Positions 44,845 through 59,800 of a stretch of DNA of 64,000 nt are shown piece after piece. Position 1 is the first letter of the stretch, and each line of letters starts with the position of its first letter. The stretch is taken from assembly GCA_025531455.1 (NCBI GenBank), contig JAMYHL010000022.1, forward strand, positions 248,001 through 312,000. The letters are read 5' to 3'. Made by a program: the position numbers and the translations under genes. The stretch is from Apiotrichum sp. Y4204. Lineage: Eukaryota > Basidiomycota > Tremellomycetes > Trichosporonales > Trichosporonaceae. The notes under the pieces were generated by a model that saw nothing but the letters and a program-made list of their open reading frames with translations, had not been told where the DNA came from and did no database searches.

Positions 44845-45679
44845 CGTGGACGGCGGGATGGAGAGAGCCCTCGACGGAGGTGATGGAGATGAAGATGGAG
44901 GGATTGAGTCCCGATGTGGTCGGAGATGAGGAATAATTCGTCTGGTTCAGTTCAAAATTATCTGGCGCTGATCAAAAGATAAAAGCAGTGCCACATTTCG
45001 GTATTATCAAATAATCCGGGGCATCGCTGGCATCCATCACCTCTGGGGGGTTCGAGCCTGAGAGCGGAAAAGCAGCTCCGCTTCTGGGGTTCTGGGGTAG
45101 GAGCGATCGCCGGCTTGGACGCGCTTGTGCGCCTGATCGATCGGTTAAAACGTGGGATCGGCGTGAAGACCCTTGGACTAGAAGGCGGCATTACGTACTA
45201 GGGACATTCGCTGCGGTAAGAGCGCCGGCGGTGTCCGTTGCAAGCTGCAGAATATAACACGTCACCGGCCCGATATGCCGAGGTGCGCGCACTTTCACTC
45301 CGCCTGCACCTCTGTTCCGGTGCTCTTCCGCGTGCCCCCTTGCTCCCCGGCGGCAGTCCTCACCAAAACAAGGGACGAATGAATGACATGCATGTCATCA
45401 CCACCTGTTTTACCTGTGTGAGGGGCATGAGGGGGGCGCGCGGCATCATACATCACCCAGATATACCACTACTGTCTGCAGCTGGTGCCAGCCGATACCC
45501 ATCCCATACGCCCAATCCTCGTACTTCACTTGCTCTCTTCACATCTCTCATCAAGTATCTTCTCCTCTCTTCACTTCTCTCTTGCTCACCCCCTTCTCAC
45601 CCACTGTCAAAAGGATACCAACGGGTTCACGAGCTTTCACCCCTACATCTTTCTCAATCTCCTCACGGCCCACCTCAAT
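44845..45679. promoter_or_regulatory. Divergent promoter region ADE5,7 / PGM
   Basis: 835 nt separate the two start codons. The PGM-proximal 200 nt is CT-rich (TTCACTTGCTCTCTTCACAT). An ATTATC/AAAAGATAAAAG AT-rich patch lies at about 44950-44990, closer to ADE5,7. No TGACTC (Gcn4/Bas1-type) site was noted by eye. Confidence 0.45.
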
Positions 45680-47842
<2,163 letters not shown>

Positions 47843-50800
47843 TAGGCACGTGGTGGGAACGCGGCGGGGATTTTCAGCGGATGCGAGTGTGTTTTGATGG
47901 GGAGGACTGGTTACGAAGGTCGAAGATGATAACCATGCAGCTCATGTTCTATTCCTGTCCTCTGTGCATTCCGTGGACCATGGGCTGGGACGCCGTAAGG
48001 AGGAACAAGTTGGAAGACACCGGGAAGCGGATGACTAACAGCGAGCATCCGGAACCTGACCGAACCCCAATGGAATCCAGCACTGATTCCAGGCCTGTGT
48101 GCAGATCCCGTGCCGGCAACGGCACGGCATGCGTTCCCACCCTCGTCGACATGGTGACTTTGCCTCCCTGGCGGGATGGCGGTGATGAGGGATAAGACAA
48201 TGGGGAAAAACGAACACTGATCAGCCTACTACTGATGGCCTCACGAACATGGGTAGAGGCCGTAGAGGCGTAGAGCGCAGAGCGTCGGCGTGGTGACATG
48301 TGGTGTCCATGTGCACAGCGACACCATCATTGCATGCTCGCGGTTGTGGCACTGAGCGCCACAGACAACCATTATCGGGCGCCACACCCGCGAAGGATCC
48401 TCCCTACTAGTGACAGTCCGATTGCAGTCGCCAGCTGCTGCCTGGCGATATTCGGCAGATCGTACATTACTGGACGGTGAGGTTTGTGCAGACGCCAGCG
48501 AGCCAGTCCGCAGCTCGCCGGAAAATCAGATAAATTCCACATGACGTCTCGCCGCGGCGACCGATCTCTGCCACTGTTCGTTGGCAGTTTCGTCCATGGA
48601 CTGGCGCCATGGAAGGAAGAAAGTCGGCATCAAGGATAAACTGTTACACTTGATATTCAACCCCAGCACAGTAGTTAGCGGCGAGTCGCCGTCGTGCCCA
48701 ATAACTCGGCCGCGGACTGACGTCGTTAGACTGTTGGCGGTCAGGAGGTAGTGTGTAGTGAGTGACTAGCATGGCCGTTGTTTTGACTAGGCTGTTAGTG
48801 CCGGCCACATTGCCACAGTGACAGAGGGCTCACATGTGTGCCTCCTACCACATGTCCCTGTTTCTCCAGTTCTTCATTTGATCTCCATCTCGAAATGCTA
48901 CATGCCACGGGCACGCGCCCAAAATATAGCCCCAGCTTGACATCAACGAGCCATTTGAACGAATACGAGTTATCCCAATGTCGAACCAGGCGGTTTACAC
49001 CGAAGTCGGCATGTCCCACATGCCACAACCCACAACCCACCATGCCAGTCAATGCCGCCATGTCTGCCAATGCGCCCTCAGGCTACGCGGAATGCAATCG
49101 GTATTCAATACCGGTGCGATAACAGATGGCAACACCAGTCCAGTTAGCACAATAGCTCATAGCATGTCTCGGCCGATTCATCGACGCCGCACATGGTATC
49201 AGGTATTCTCTTGGGCCCCGGTCGCGGGAAGTCCATAAATCCAGCGATCAATACGGTGGCAGGAATGGCACAGGAAAGAACAAACAGAATAAATAGAATA
49301 GAAACAGACTGGTAAAACCTTCATAAATGGACGAAAATCAGCCTCAATGCAGATATGCAGATCCCCGCACTAAGTAGTGCAATTGCACGGTCACTACCTA
49401 CACACGACGGCGCGCTAGCGCATAGCCCGGCGCCACCACTAGATGTGGCCCCGGATGTGCGGTGACTAACCCTCCCGTTCGGCCGTCCACTCATGACGGA
49501 GCCGAGTCGAGGTTGCGACCCAGCATTCATGCTGGTGCCTCGTGCGGCATTCGCCGCGCGACCGCTATGCATTGGAACACGCACGGATGCAGTGGTTCAC
49601 ACACCCACAACAACTAATATGGCAATGAATGATGGCAGATCTCGATCTCGACGGCTGCTCGACTGCCACGGTTGTCGGCTGCCACACGCCACATCAAGAC
49701 AACATGCAACACGCAGAAGTGCCACACGCAGGCCGAGGTGCCCGACCCAGCGTTGCCCACGGCCCACCTAGACGACTGTCTTCTGCCTACGTTGACTCCG
49801 AGGCTCAAGGGTCCAAGAAGCACGACAGTGCGCCAAGCCAGCCAAGAACCGGCCCACTACGACTTTCAGCCGCCAAACACAAACCACTGTGCGATGATGT
49901 ATGTAGCATCTTTCAACACCATCGCCAGCCAGAGATTGCGGTAATTGTTCCCAGCCCGGTTCTGTGTCGTTGATCCCAGATCCTGATTTCTGATCCTCTG
50001 ATACTGTGACGATGAGCCGTGGATCCGTAGATCCGCTGAATTGTGCTTGATCCCACGGAGCATAAGGCCTAACGCGTGGAGCTGTGGGTCGAGTGCAAGT
50101 GGGCTTGGTACCTGCCGATACTCATGCCAAACACTCACGCACGCTCCCGTCCGCTGTTCCTGTGCCGGCAAGGCCAGGCCTGCGCCACGGGCCTGGTTCC
50201 CCGCGGGTAACGGTGGATCGGTGTGAGCTGGAGTGGGAATGGAATCAAGCTGAGTTGAGTTTGCAGCTGTGGATGAGTCACCGGATGGGGAAGGCCGGTG
50301 TACAAGCCTTGCACGAAGCATCAGCATCAAACGAAGCACAACTGCGCAACTACATCCAAACCGTCCGCTCGGCCACCAACTCACCTGAGCAAGAATCGGA
50401 CCTGGATCTCGGGCGACCACCCCACAAGAACGCGAAGATGCTGCGGCCGTGCCCTGCGGCTGAGCTTATTACGTCCATCACGCTTCGAGATTCCTTGTCA
50501 ATGGAACCGATGTACCTCGGCGCGCAGCGGCTGCGGCAGGCTGGCCCTCGGTTTGCATCAGTTGATCAGTGTGGTCGTCTGATGGAAAATGGACGGTCAT
50601 CGCTTTCAGTTTGCTTCTGTGCCACTCCGAGAGGCTTGCTCGAATTGCCACATTCCGAGTTCATCACGGTTGCGGCCAGACCGCGCTCCAAGAGCTTCGG
50701 TACGGGAGTGAGAACAAGGTGCAGGTCCCTAGATATGTGGCAACTGATCTCGAGATGGGATCTGTGTGTGTGGTCACCCGGCGGCAATCAATTCATCTGG

Positions 50801-52139
50801 ACCCATACTTTGTCATGGTCGTCGTATGTGTTGCCTCATGCTTGGCCAGGCCCAACCGCAACTGGAGTATTCGGTCGACCACTACGCGTAATGTAAGACA
50901 AGGTGGCCGCAGGTTTGCTGTGCACTGCAGCGTGGTCATAGAAGCTCCAGTGGCGCATCGTGCCGTACTGCAGGCACAGAGGCTTGTGGAGACGATGACG
51001 GAATGACAGCAGGCCGATTCTATTCACGCCATTCAGTAGCTCAGTAGGGCGTATCGAGCGCAGAAGAGGACATTGGTTGTGTGCAGTGTGCATCACGCTG
51101 TATGCCGCGTTGGGCCCGCACCGCAACATACCGGATGCAGTGGATCGCGGCTAGCAGCAGGAGGATTGAGTTTGCTTTGCGGTCCCGAGAGTCGGCCGTC
51201 CCTGGTCCCTACCGTGACCGTATACTCTGTTTGTGCAGACAGCCAAACGAAGTAGAGCAAACCAGGGCCAACAACGGCATCGAGGGCGACAATGGGCTGG
51301 GTGCGTGAAAGTGCGAGGGCAGATCTGGGGTGGGTCACCGCTTCACGACGTTTGCATCTTGCAGGATATGTCTCAATGTCTCAATGACATGCATGCGCGC
51401 AGGCAGGATTTACTTTATGTATGCAGCTTGTTTTGATAGATAACCCCCCCTCCCTTGATCCCTTGTTCTTCAAGGACTCGGAGACCTCGAGACGGACACC
51501 AAGAAACGGGGTATGGCGGCGTGTTTGCTCGAGTCGGCGTTCCTCAGGGCGAGTCGAGGTGGGAACCTGATCTAGTGCCGGTTGATGCCGGAGGTGAGTG
51601 ATCGTTCTGGATCATTGAGAAAGCGGACCCCGAGGGCACAAGGACAGAAGAGGAGAGGTCGACGGCCTGTACCGCGTACCTTGTTCTCCCTGTTTTCCCT
51701 TTTTCCGTCTGGCTGGCCCCTAATCTAATAACAGGATAAGGTCAGGACCGGTACAGTACACAATTAAATGCACCGCACGGGCCCCCCCCCATCCGACCCA
51801 AGCATCGCACAAAGAGGCAGGCCTGCGGCCATCCTCCTCCCGTCCCCTGTCAGCAGCACGGTTCCTGGGGTGCTTGAACGGACTGCAGGTCCATGGCCCT
51901 CTCGCTCCGAGGCACTCAATGCTCACGAGGCTCTCTGCTGTTTTGCGTGCGCGCGTGAGCTCCCTCTGGCCCTCTGGAATTCGCTACAGCGCTACAGCTG
52001 GACTTTACACACTGGGAGGAGATTTTGGTACTGCATCGGTCTGTACAAGACAAGCAGGAAAAACTGCATATGCCACCCCCTGTGGCCCTGCGGCTGCACG
52101 CAAGCCCCTGTGCCGTGCAGTCTGAGGGTGGTACTCGCG
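47843..52139. other. Four-kilobase stretch without a recognisable gene
   Basis: The longest open frame, 270 codons at 50084-50896 (+), is rich in Trp, Cys and Arg, lacks motifs and overlaps an equally long frame on the other strand at 49866-50420, so it is probably chance. No exon chain, RNA gene or mobile element could be supported. C-runs (10 nt) occur at 51781-51790. Confidence 0.5.
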
Positions 52140-53788
52140 TACTCTCCTTCCCCCCTTCCTTGACCCCCCCCCCCCCCTCCTTCCCTTCTCTCCCCCTGGC
52201 ATCCGCTTAGGTTAAGCCTCCTTCCTCCACCTCATGCCTCACGCGCGTGTGCAGACAGAAAGCGAGACCCAAGGCCCAAAAACAGCAACAATTAGTGCAG
52301 TGCGTGAGGTGTTGGTGGATGGGATGGACTGCTTCTGGCCTTTTGGACGCTTCTGGACCCTGTGCCCTGTGCCGGTGCTGCTCACCCGCGGCTGCCCGGT
52401 GAGCCACAGTCGGTGAGCTTGCTCTGCCTCTGCTGCTGCCCCCCGCCCCGCTTCCTCTCCCTCTCCCCCTCCCTCCCCCTGCCCCCATTCCGATACCCTG
52501 CCAATCCTTCCCCTTGTGCCCCTCTCCCCTCCGCTTGGCCGGTCGTGTCGTCGTCGTCGTCGCTGTCCTGCCCGCCGCCACCGTTGCTCACTGCTTGCTC
52601 GCTCTCGTCCACTCACTGTCGCTAGTCACTTGTCCTCTTTCTTTTCTCTTTCTTTTTTTTGCTTTTTCTCTATACCATCCTAATTCAACCCAACAGTCGC
52701 TCTCTTCTCTTGGCCCCGCCACAGCCTACGGCGCACACCCAAGCCCTTTCGCCGCGCCCCCTCCCCCTTTCTCTCCGTCTCCCCCCTTCTCCGACCTCGA
52801 CTTGCAGATCAGTCCGCCGCACATCCCCTCTCACAAACTCTCCGCCGCGTCGCATTTGTTGTGTCTTTCTTGTCGCTGGTGCTCGTTGTCACCGTCCCCG
52901 CGTCGCCCATCGAGTCGCCTTGAAGTCCTCTCATTGTTGTTCGACACGACACATCGTACACAACTGCGGTTCCGTATCGCGACAAAAACCCATCTGCGAC
53001 ATCTCTCCTGCTACCCAGCCTCCCTCCGTCGCCTGTGACCTCTTCTCGACCGTATTCTCTATTCTTCGTCGTCACGCTTGATATTACTCTCTGTCGACAC
53101 TTGATTCCTCTGGGCCCGCATCTCCCAGCCCCAGCCCCACATACTTGAGGTGGACAGAGCTCATCAAGGATCTCCCCTTAGCTCCCCTCGACCTGATACC
53201 TAGAACAGAGGCTCCCTGGGACCGGCGATTCAGAGGTGAACCTCGTAAAGCGTCTTGAGCTCCCACACTCTTTTCTCCTCCCCCACTACCCTTCTTTTCC
53301 GCTTGACTTGCTTGCCCGCCACAACCTCCCCGGATCGATCGAGATACCACCGCCAATTGTGATTAAGCATCGATTCCGTGCCACACAAGGCAGCTCTCGC
53401 CTCACTCCAGTGTCTCGAGCAATTCCGCCGTTTAGTCTCCGCAGACTCGACCTCTAGTGGTCTGAGCTCCATTATCGACCAACAGATCGGTCGTCTCGAC
53501 CGCACTGATCGCCGATACACGGACATTGTAACCACACAAGCGTTGGCTTGACACCCAGCATATCGAGCATCATTCACTCAGGATCTTGGGCGTACACAGC
53601 CTTCCGCGCACGGGCACCACTTCTCCGCGACCACTGCCACTTGCAGATAAAAGCGTCGTAGTTCGACTTGTTTTCAGCCGCGCTGCAACCCGCTTCTGGT
53701 CCTCATCTGGTCGCCAGTCGAGTCCTTGCGCATTCATCACTCTGCACGACGCAACCACCCTTCCGACACACCCTCCATCCTCCTCACC
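52140..53788 (+). promoter_or_regulatory. Very long CT-rich leader/promoter of the OPY2-like gene
   Basis: From about 52140 to the start codon at 53789 the + strand is dominated by C and T, including a 14-nt C-run at 52164-52177 and long TTTCTCTTTC-type tracts near 52640-52670. Several small open frames with upstream ATGs are present. This is the strongest example in the window of the pyrimidine-rich upstream pattern. Whether it is transcribed as a 5' UTR cannot be seen. Confidence 0.5.
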
Positions 53789-55775
53789 ATGTCACTCATG
53801 AACTTTGACGGCATAGCCCCCGAGCTCTTTGGTCGCGATGTGAAGTGTCCGCTGCAATGCCCAGACGAACACCTCCCATGCAACTGTAAGCCGACCGAGA
53901 CGTGTGTGATCATTCCGAGGTGAGTCTTGCTTCCCCTGTTGTCTCGCGGCAGCGGGATACCATCACGTCCTTTGCTGACAGTCAAGACAATGCAACAAGT
54001 GTGCATACATCACTTGCACACCGAATACTCCGTCCAGCGGTGGTGGTGGTGTCAACCCCGGCGTGATCGCTGGCCCCATAGTTGGTGTTGCTTTGATCGC
54101 GGCGTCGTTGGTGCTCTTCTGGTGGCTGAGGCGGAAGAAGGTACGTGCTACGTGCGAGGCACCACCGGGACTTGCTACCCCTTTTTCAAAAGGCACAAGT
54201 TGCAGAGTCGCGGCGCGGGTCCGCAGTGTGGTGCCCTTTCCTTCCACGATGCTCGTTGCAATGCTAACACTCTTGTAGAGGCGCGATCTGGCGCGTCTTG
54301 AGGATCTTGCCGAACGCGCCCGCAAAGGCGAATCATCCGCCTTCCACCTCTCGACACCAGGATCTCCGACCGCAGCCGTTACACGATCCCGCCATGCTTC
54401 CCAGGTCTCGCGCTCACCAGTTCCTGGTGCCACCACGATGCAGCAGACTCAGGCCCAGCGTGCAACCCTGCCCAACGTCCCCGCCGATGCAGAGTACTAC
54501 GACGAGAACGGCACGACTATCCGTGTATACACTGGCAAACGCGGTGCTATAAATGCCGATCCCAACCATCCTGACAATGGCGGAAATGGGGATCCGTTTG
54601 CCGACTCGCGCTCCATGTCCACTGCTGGAAGCGGCCACTCCACCAACGTCATCCCCATCCACTATGTCCCTGGTAGCCAGTCCAGCGACACTCTTGCCAA
54701 AGTCCTGCATGACCACAACATTGACCCTCGTGTCGCCACCGCGGATCAGCAGGCTGCCGCTGCGCGCACACTTGACTTGGCTCGTCAGAACCTCTTCCGT
54801 CCGCAGAATGCCAAGCTTCCCCCACCTCGTCCTGCCCGTGCTCCGGACCTCGATCTCCGTTTGAACCCTCCGGTTGCAAAGGGCCTCGGTCAGCTGTCCG
54901 ATGCCGCCGCATCGCGTACATCAGTCGGATCATTCAACTCGGCCTCGCCCTCGTTCCTCTCCACCAACACATCGGATGTCCACCTCGACACGCCAAAGAT
55001 TGTCACTCGCCAGCAGGTCCACGTCGGTCGTCTTCACACGGCGGAGGTCGTTCACGTCTCAAACCTTCATCGTTCACCTGCTACCCCTCCGGAGACCGCA
55101 GGTCCTTCTGTTGTGACGGACCCCTTCGCCTCCGAGGGCGAAACCCGTGGATCCCTGGACTCGCGCAACTTTGACGACGACGCACACCCCATGTCCCAGC
55201 CCAGCCCGACAGACCTGCGCTTCTCGATGGGCTCGCTCGCCTTTGACAGGGCATCAGTATCCACGACCAGCACCACAGGTCGTCGGCCGCCAGTGCTGCC
55301 GATTGAGCGCCACCGCTTCGAGTCCATTTCTTCGTCGCACTCTGCTGGTGGCGAGAGCCTCGGGAACTTCCCCATGATGATTACCCCCGTTGCCACAACG
55401 GGGTCGCTCCGCGCCCTCGGCGCCGTTCCCCAGAACATGTCGACAGCAACCCTGGATATGGCTGGCGCCCCCGGAGGGCCACCAGTGTCGCGTGGTGTTC
55501 TGCCGAGTGATGGAGACCCCCGTCCGTTGACAACCGCGTCTTCCCACTCTGCTGCCGACTCGTTCTTCGGCAGCTTCCCGTTCCTCCCGCCTAATATCAA
55601 CGCGGACGGATCTCCGGGTGTGGGGCGCACGATGAGCAGCACAAGCGAGGGGCTGGGCGGATTCGAGTTTAGCTTTGACGGACAGGCGCAGGACGCCGCG
55701 GATGCTGCTGGCAGCAAGGAGCATGTAGAGGATCCCACGACACCACGGGCACCTACCGCGCCCCGTCGGTGGTAA
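53789..55775 (+). CDS. Opy2-like membrane anchor protein (HOG pathway)
   Basis: Three exons, 53789-53919, 53987-54140 and 54279-55775, give 593 residues. The extracellular N-terminus has eight Cys between residues 20 and 54 (KCPLQCPDEHLPCNCKPTE, then CNKCAYITC), the Opy2-type cysteine-rich pattern. A Gly/Ser linker leads to one membrane span at about 70-91 (VIAGPIVGVALIAASLVLFW) closed by RRKK. The long cytoplasmic tail is Ser/Thr/Pro-rich, with SP/TP sites. In budding yeast Opy2 recruits the adaptor Ste50 to the plasma membrane for HOG and filamentation signalling; that role is inferred from topology and Cys pattern. There is no cleavable signal peptide, so the span would act as a reverse signal anchor. 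Exon 2's acceptor (GTCAAG) is not a CAG/TAG site, but it is the only one that keeps the Cys frame; this junction is the weakest point. Confidence 0.75.
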
Positions 55776-56861
55776 ATGCAGTTATAGTTTGGTTTATCTG
55801 TAGGGCTGTTGTTATGAACCACCTTGTGGCCTGGTGGATTATGTGAACTGCACGGAGAGCAGTTCAAAGTACGGGGGTCCCAGCTTGAGGGATGGGAGTC
55901 GGCACTTCGGCGTGTCAAAAGGGTACACGTGGTCTCCTCATGAGATCTACGTGCAATTCATATGGCTTTTACCCTGTAGTTTTTCTTCTCCAAAATCCGC
56001 CGAATCTACCTCACGACCTGTCGCTGATTCCCAAGTTTGCATCCTCTCTGGCCTCTATTGGCTAAGATCATGTGTAGTATCTGTTCTTAAAGCTGTGAGA
56101 AGCTTTATCCGAACTACGGTTCGGCTCTTCTCTAGCAATCTTTCCTCGCCCGAGTCACCGCTGCGGCTTGCCGCATGTGTCTCGCGATGTCGCTGGCCAT
56201 ACACTACCGCCTTCTGATGTCAGGGTACCACAAACCACATCTTTTTGAGTCCAGTCGCTCTTGCATTCTTGCATCACTGCTCATGGCGATCATGGCGATG
56301 GCTACTGCACCGCACGCGCCGTTTTCGTCGGTCGCTCGACACTCGCAGTCGATCTCAGATACAAACAACGCCCCAGATTCCAAGGTCAAGTCATCTGGGA
56401 CACTTATCCCTCTGTCAGCCAGGGGTCTGGACCCCCGTGCCGCGTGCCACGCGCAGCAATGCAACTCTGTAGCCTAACACAAACTGCAAACTGAACAGCC
56501 CTAACAAGCGCGGCTGACGAGGCTTCATTCAAGTGCATGGAGAGCAGGCGGGTGTGCCGGGGCCGCGTCTCCGTGCGCATGAGCTTTGAGTTTGGTGGGT
56601 TGAAGCCTGGGTGAGCTTGAGACCTTGGGTTTAGTGGAATCGTTCTGTTCCCGAAGACATGTGGGAATGGGTGTGCAGCTCGCAGTGTTAGCTGTTAGAA
56701 TCTAGCTCACGCACGGCGTTTGGGATACAACAATGACATCCGCTACCAGTACGCCCAAGTAAAGTACGCCTCGGACTATCCCAAACTCTCTCCCTGCGTC
56801 CTTTGTTCCGAGTGGGAACCGGGAACCGTTCCCACGAATCTCTTTTCCACATTTCACGTGT
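55776..56861. other. Convergent intergenic region OPY2-like / BEACH gene
   Basis: About 1.1 kb between two converging stop codons. Only short frames on both strands are seen. It presumably contains both 3' UTRs; no RNA gene or repeat is recognised. Confidence 0.5.
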
Positions 56862-59800
56862 CTATGGCCCCAGCATTCCGTCCGCGCCGATGCTTGTGCG
56901 CGGCGTGTGCCGCCCGCCTGGAGACGGCGACGCCGCGGCCGCTGAGACTGGCGCGGTTTCGAGCACCACGCTGCCCCTTCGACTGGCTGCGCGGCTCGCG
57001 GCGCGGCTGGCGTGCACGCTGGCGTGCGCGCTGGCTGTCGTGCTGTTGAGAAGACCGAGCGAGTTGCCCTGCGCGAGGACGACGAGGCACGTCGGGCAAT
57101 AGCGCCCGCTGAAGCCGTCGACGTGAATAGCGTGCGTGCCGCAGAAGACACCGCCGCAGCCCGCGCAGAAACGCCGCGGCTCGAGCAGCCCGAACCGGTT
57201 GTTACAGCCAGCAGACATACAGTTCCCGATCGAGTCGGGGACGTGACGCGCCGGACCGTCCGGGAGCGACCATTGATACAGAGTGTATTTACCCTCTGCG
57301 TCGACAGGCTCAAAGCCCGCGTACAGCGTTTCCCTGCCCGTTAGCAAACCACAATTACCAACGGCTCACCCAATGAAGCGAAGCGCGCAGACGTCTCCCT
57401 CCGGGTGGGTATCGCTGCCATTAAGGATGCCCTGCTTGATGAGACGCCAGGGCTCGACCTCCTGGTCATCAAAGCGCCGCACACCGGGCACACAGCGGTA
57501 GAGGGCAATCTCGGAGCCGATTCCAATGACCAACAGGTCTCCCCAGCGCAAGAACTCGCGCTTGAGGAAGGAGATGCCGCCAGTGTACGTCGGGGGGCGT
57601 ATGGATTCGCCCATCTCTTGGTCAAACTTGAGTACCGGCAGACGGATGCGCCCGCCCTCGATCGATGTCGCCGCAATTGGATGTCCGTTGAGGCTGAACA
57701 TGTACAGGTGGCGGTCCGATGCCATTGCGATGTGGCCCTGGGGTCAGATCTGTCGTGTCAACTGCACTCACGTTCGCCTCGTTTACGGCCAGGAAGCGGA
57801 CAGGGTCGTCCCGCGGTGTCTTGAGTGTGCGGATGTACCGTTGCCCATTCATATCCCAGACCATGGCGTTTCCGTCCTGCCGTCAGCGTTGCCCTATCCA
57901 ACAACTCACGTCACCGCCTGTGACGAGCAGGCTCCAGGGCGCGCTAACAGCGATACAAGTGACCTTGCGCGCGCCGCAGAGCGTGGCTTCGCGCGTAAGC
58001 GACGTCTCGCCGCGCCGGAAGCCGTTGCCCTTGATGTTCAGACGCCATACGGTGATGATTCCAAGCGGAGAAATGGTGACGAGCAATGTTGCCGACGCAA
58101 ACGTCGCGAATGCAACCTCGATGCCTTCGACAATGTGCACAAGCTGAGAGTTAGCAATCTACCGTCAAGCAAACTCACCCGATGCACAGTGTCCTGGAAG
58201 TAGACGCGAAGCGACAGATCCGCAAACCCGTACTGCACGCTGAGAAGTGGGTGGCCCGGCACAACGAGGCGGTACTTCTGCTGCACCGTCGGACGGCCGT
58301 CGGACACTGGTGGGTCGAGAATGTAGTGGATACGCGTCGTGGACTCGGCGACGGGCAGTGCGGAGCGGAGAAGCATCTGCCAATGCTCAGCGACGCCAAA
58401 GCGGGTGCCGACAGGCAGTGAACTGCGGCTGTTGACCAGGCGCGGGGGGTGCGGGCTCTTGAAGATCTGGGGCGGCGTCTGGCCAAAGTTGTGGATGATC
58501 GCCGTGGATGCCGCCTTCTCCGCCTCATCCTTCATCTTGTCGAGATCCACGGCTCCGCGGTACGACAGGGGATGGAAGCAGTTAAAGCTCGCGGGGTCGC
58601 GCTGCTTGTACCCGAAAGTGAGATCGATCCACTCGGGAAGGTGGCGCGAGACGTACTCGCTCTCGAGGGCCTCGCGGTTCCAGTGCACGAAGAGCATTGG
58701 GTCATCGAGCGCCCATGGTGGGAGCACGACATCATCCACCTGGTCACCCGACACCTGCTTTTTGCCAAAGTTGTGGTGGTTGATGTTGATGAGGAACATG
58801 GGCGAATAGTAGAACTCGGGGATTAGCTCGCGCACATCGCCGCGGTTCGTGTGAGAGGCAGAATCCCACGCGCGAGCGACACTCGAGAACAGACGGTCCG
58901 CGAGGTCGAACGAGCCGCCTTGTAGCGTGAGGAAGATTTCAGTGAACGGCGACACGCGAATCATGTAGCCGCACACGATCATGGACGACGAGTAGTGGGT
59001 TCCGTAGTGGCTGCCATCAGGATTTGATCGGGTTTATTTCACTCACAATGGGGTCTCGCCCACTCCCTCGGTCGCCTGATACCTCTCCACCGCTGCGTCT
59101 TTCCTCGAAGGTGTGAGAGCGCCCATCGGAAGCCCGAGGTCGCGGAACGCGGTCTGAGTCGTGAGGTCGAGAATGTGGCTGGTATAATCGGAGAGCACCC
59201 AAGGGAAAACGGGATACTGGGTCACATCGTTCGGTGTGCGTCCCGCGTGCTGGTTGATCATCTGAAGGTACGCAAAGTTCGAGATTTCGCGATTCTGCCA
59301 GCGGCGGGTCATGTCCTCGAGCTGGTCGCCACGAGTGACGCGCGCGACGGTGTCGAGAACAAACGATCCGATGACGGAACGCGCAAGCGCATCGCGCCCC
59401 TCGACCTTGGCCTGCATCTTGGCAACGACGGCCTGGCGCTGGCGCTTGTCCTGGAATACAACGAGGAAGTTCTGCTTGTCGGCAAAGTAGAGCTCGAGCG
59501 CGACGTCGCGGAAGAGAAAGGCGCGCTTGTTGGTCTCCACGATCTCTGCGTACGGCCAACGGTGGGAACGCTGGTCCGAGGGGTCAAAGTCTGCAAGTGT
59601 GCCCGACGGAATAGAGAGGACGTCGCGCGGTGCCTGGTCAGCCTCAACGACCTTGCCATCCGGGGTCTTGACGAGGCCGTCGATAAGGTACAGATTGCGC
59701 GAGCCGAGAATCAAAAGGCCGGGAAGCGCATCAACACCCATGATGCGCACAATGTTGTACGCCTCCTCGACAGCGTCTCCTGCCTGGAGTGCCTTTGCCA

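Noticed and set aside
45040..45070. GGGGTTCGAGCCTG, resembling a tRNA B box
   Set aside because: No matching A box at the right distance and no cloverleaf could be folded around it. The similar GGTTCGAGCTA near 40677 was rejected for the same reason.
50084..50896. A 270-codon + strand frame in the gene-poor block
   Set aside because: Unusual Trp/Cys/Arg content, no motif, no codon bias and overlapping open frames on the other strand. Possible but unsupported; transcript data would be needed.
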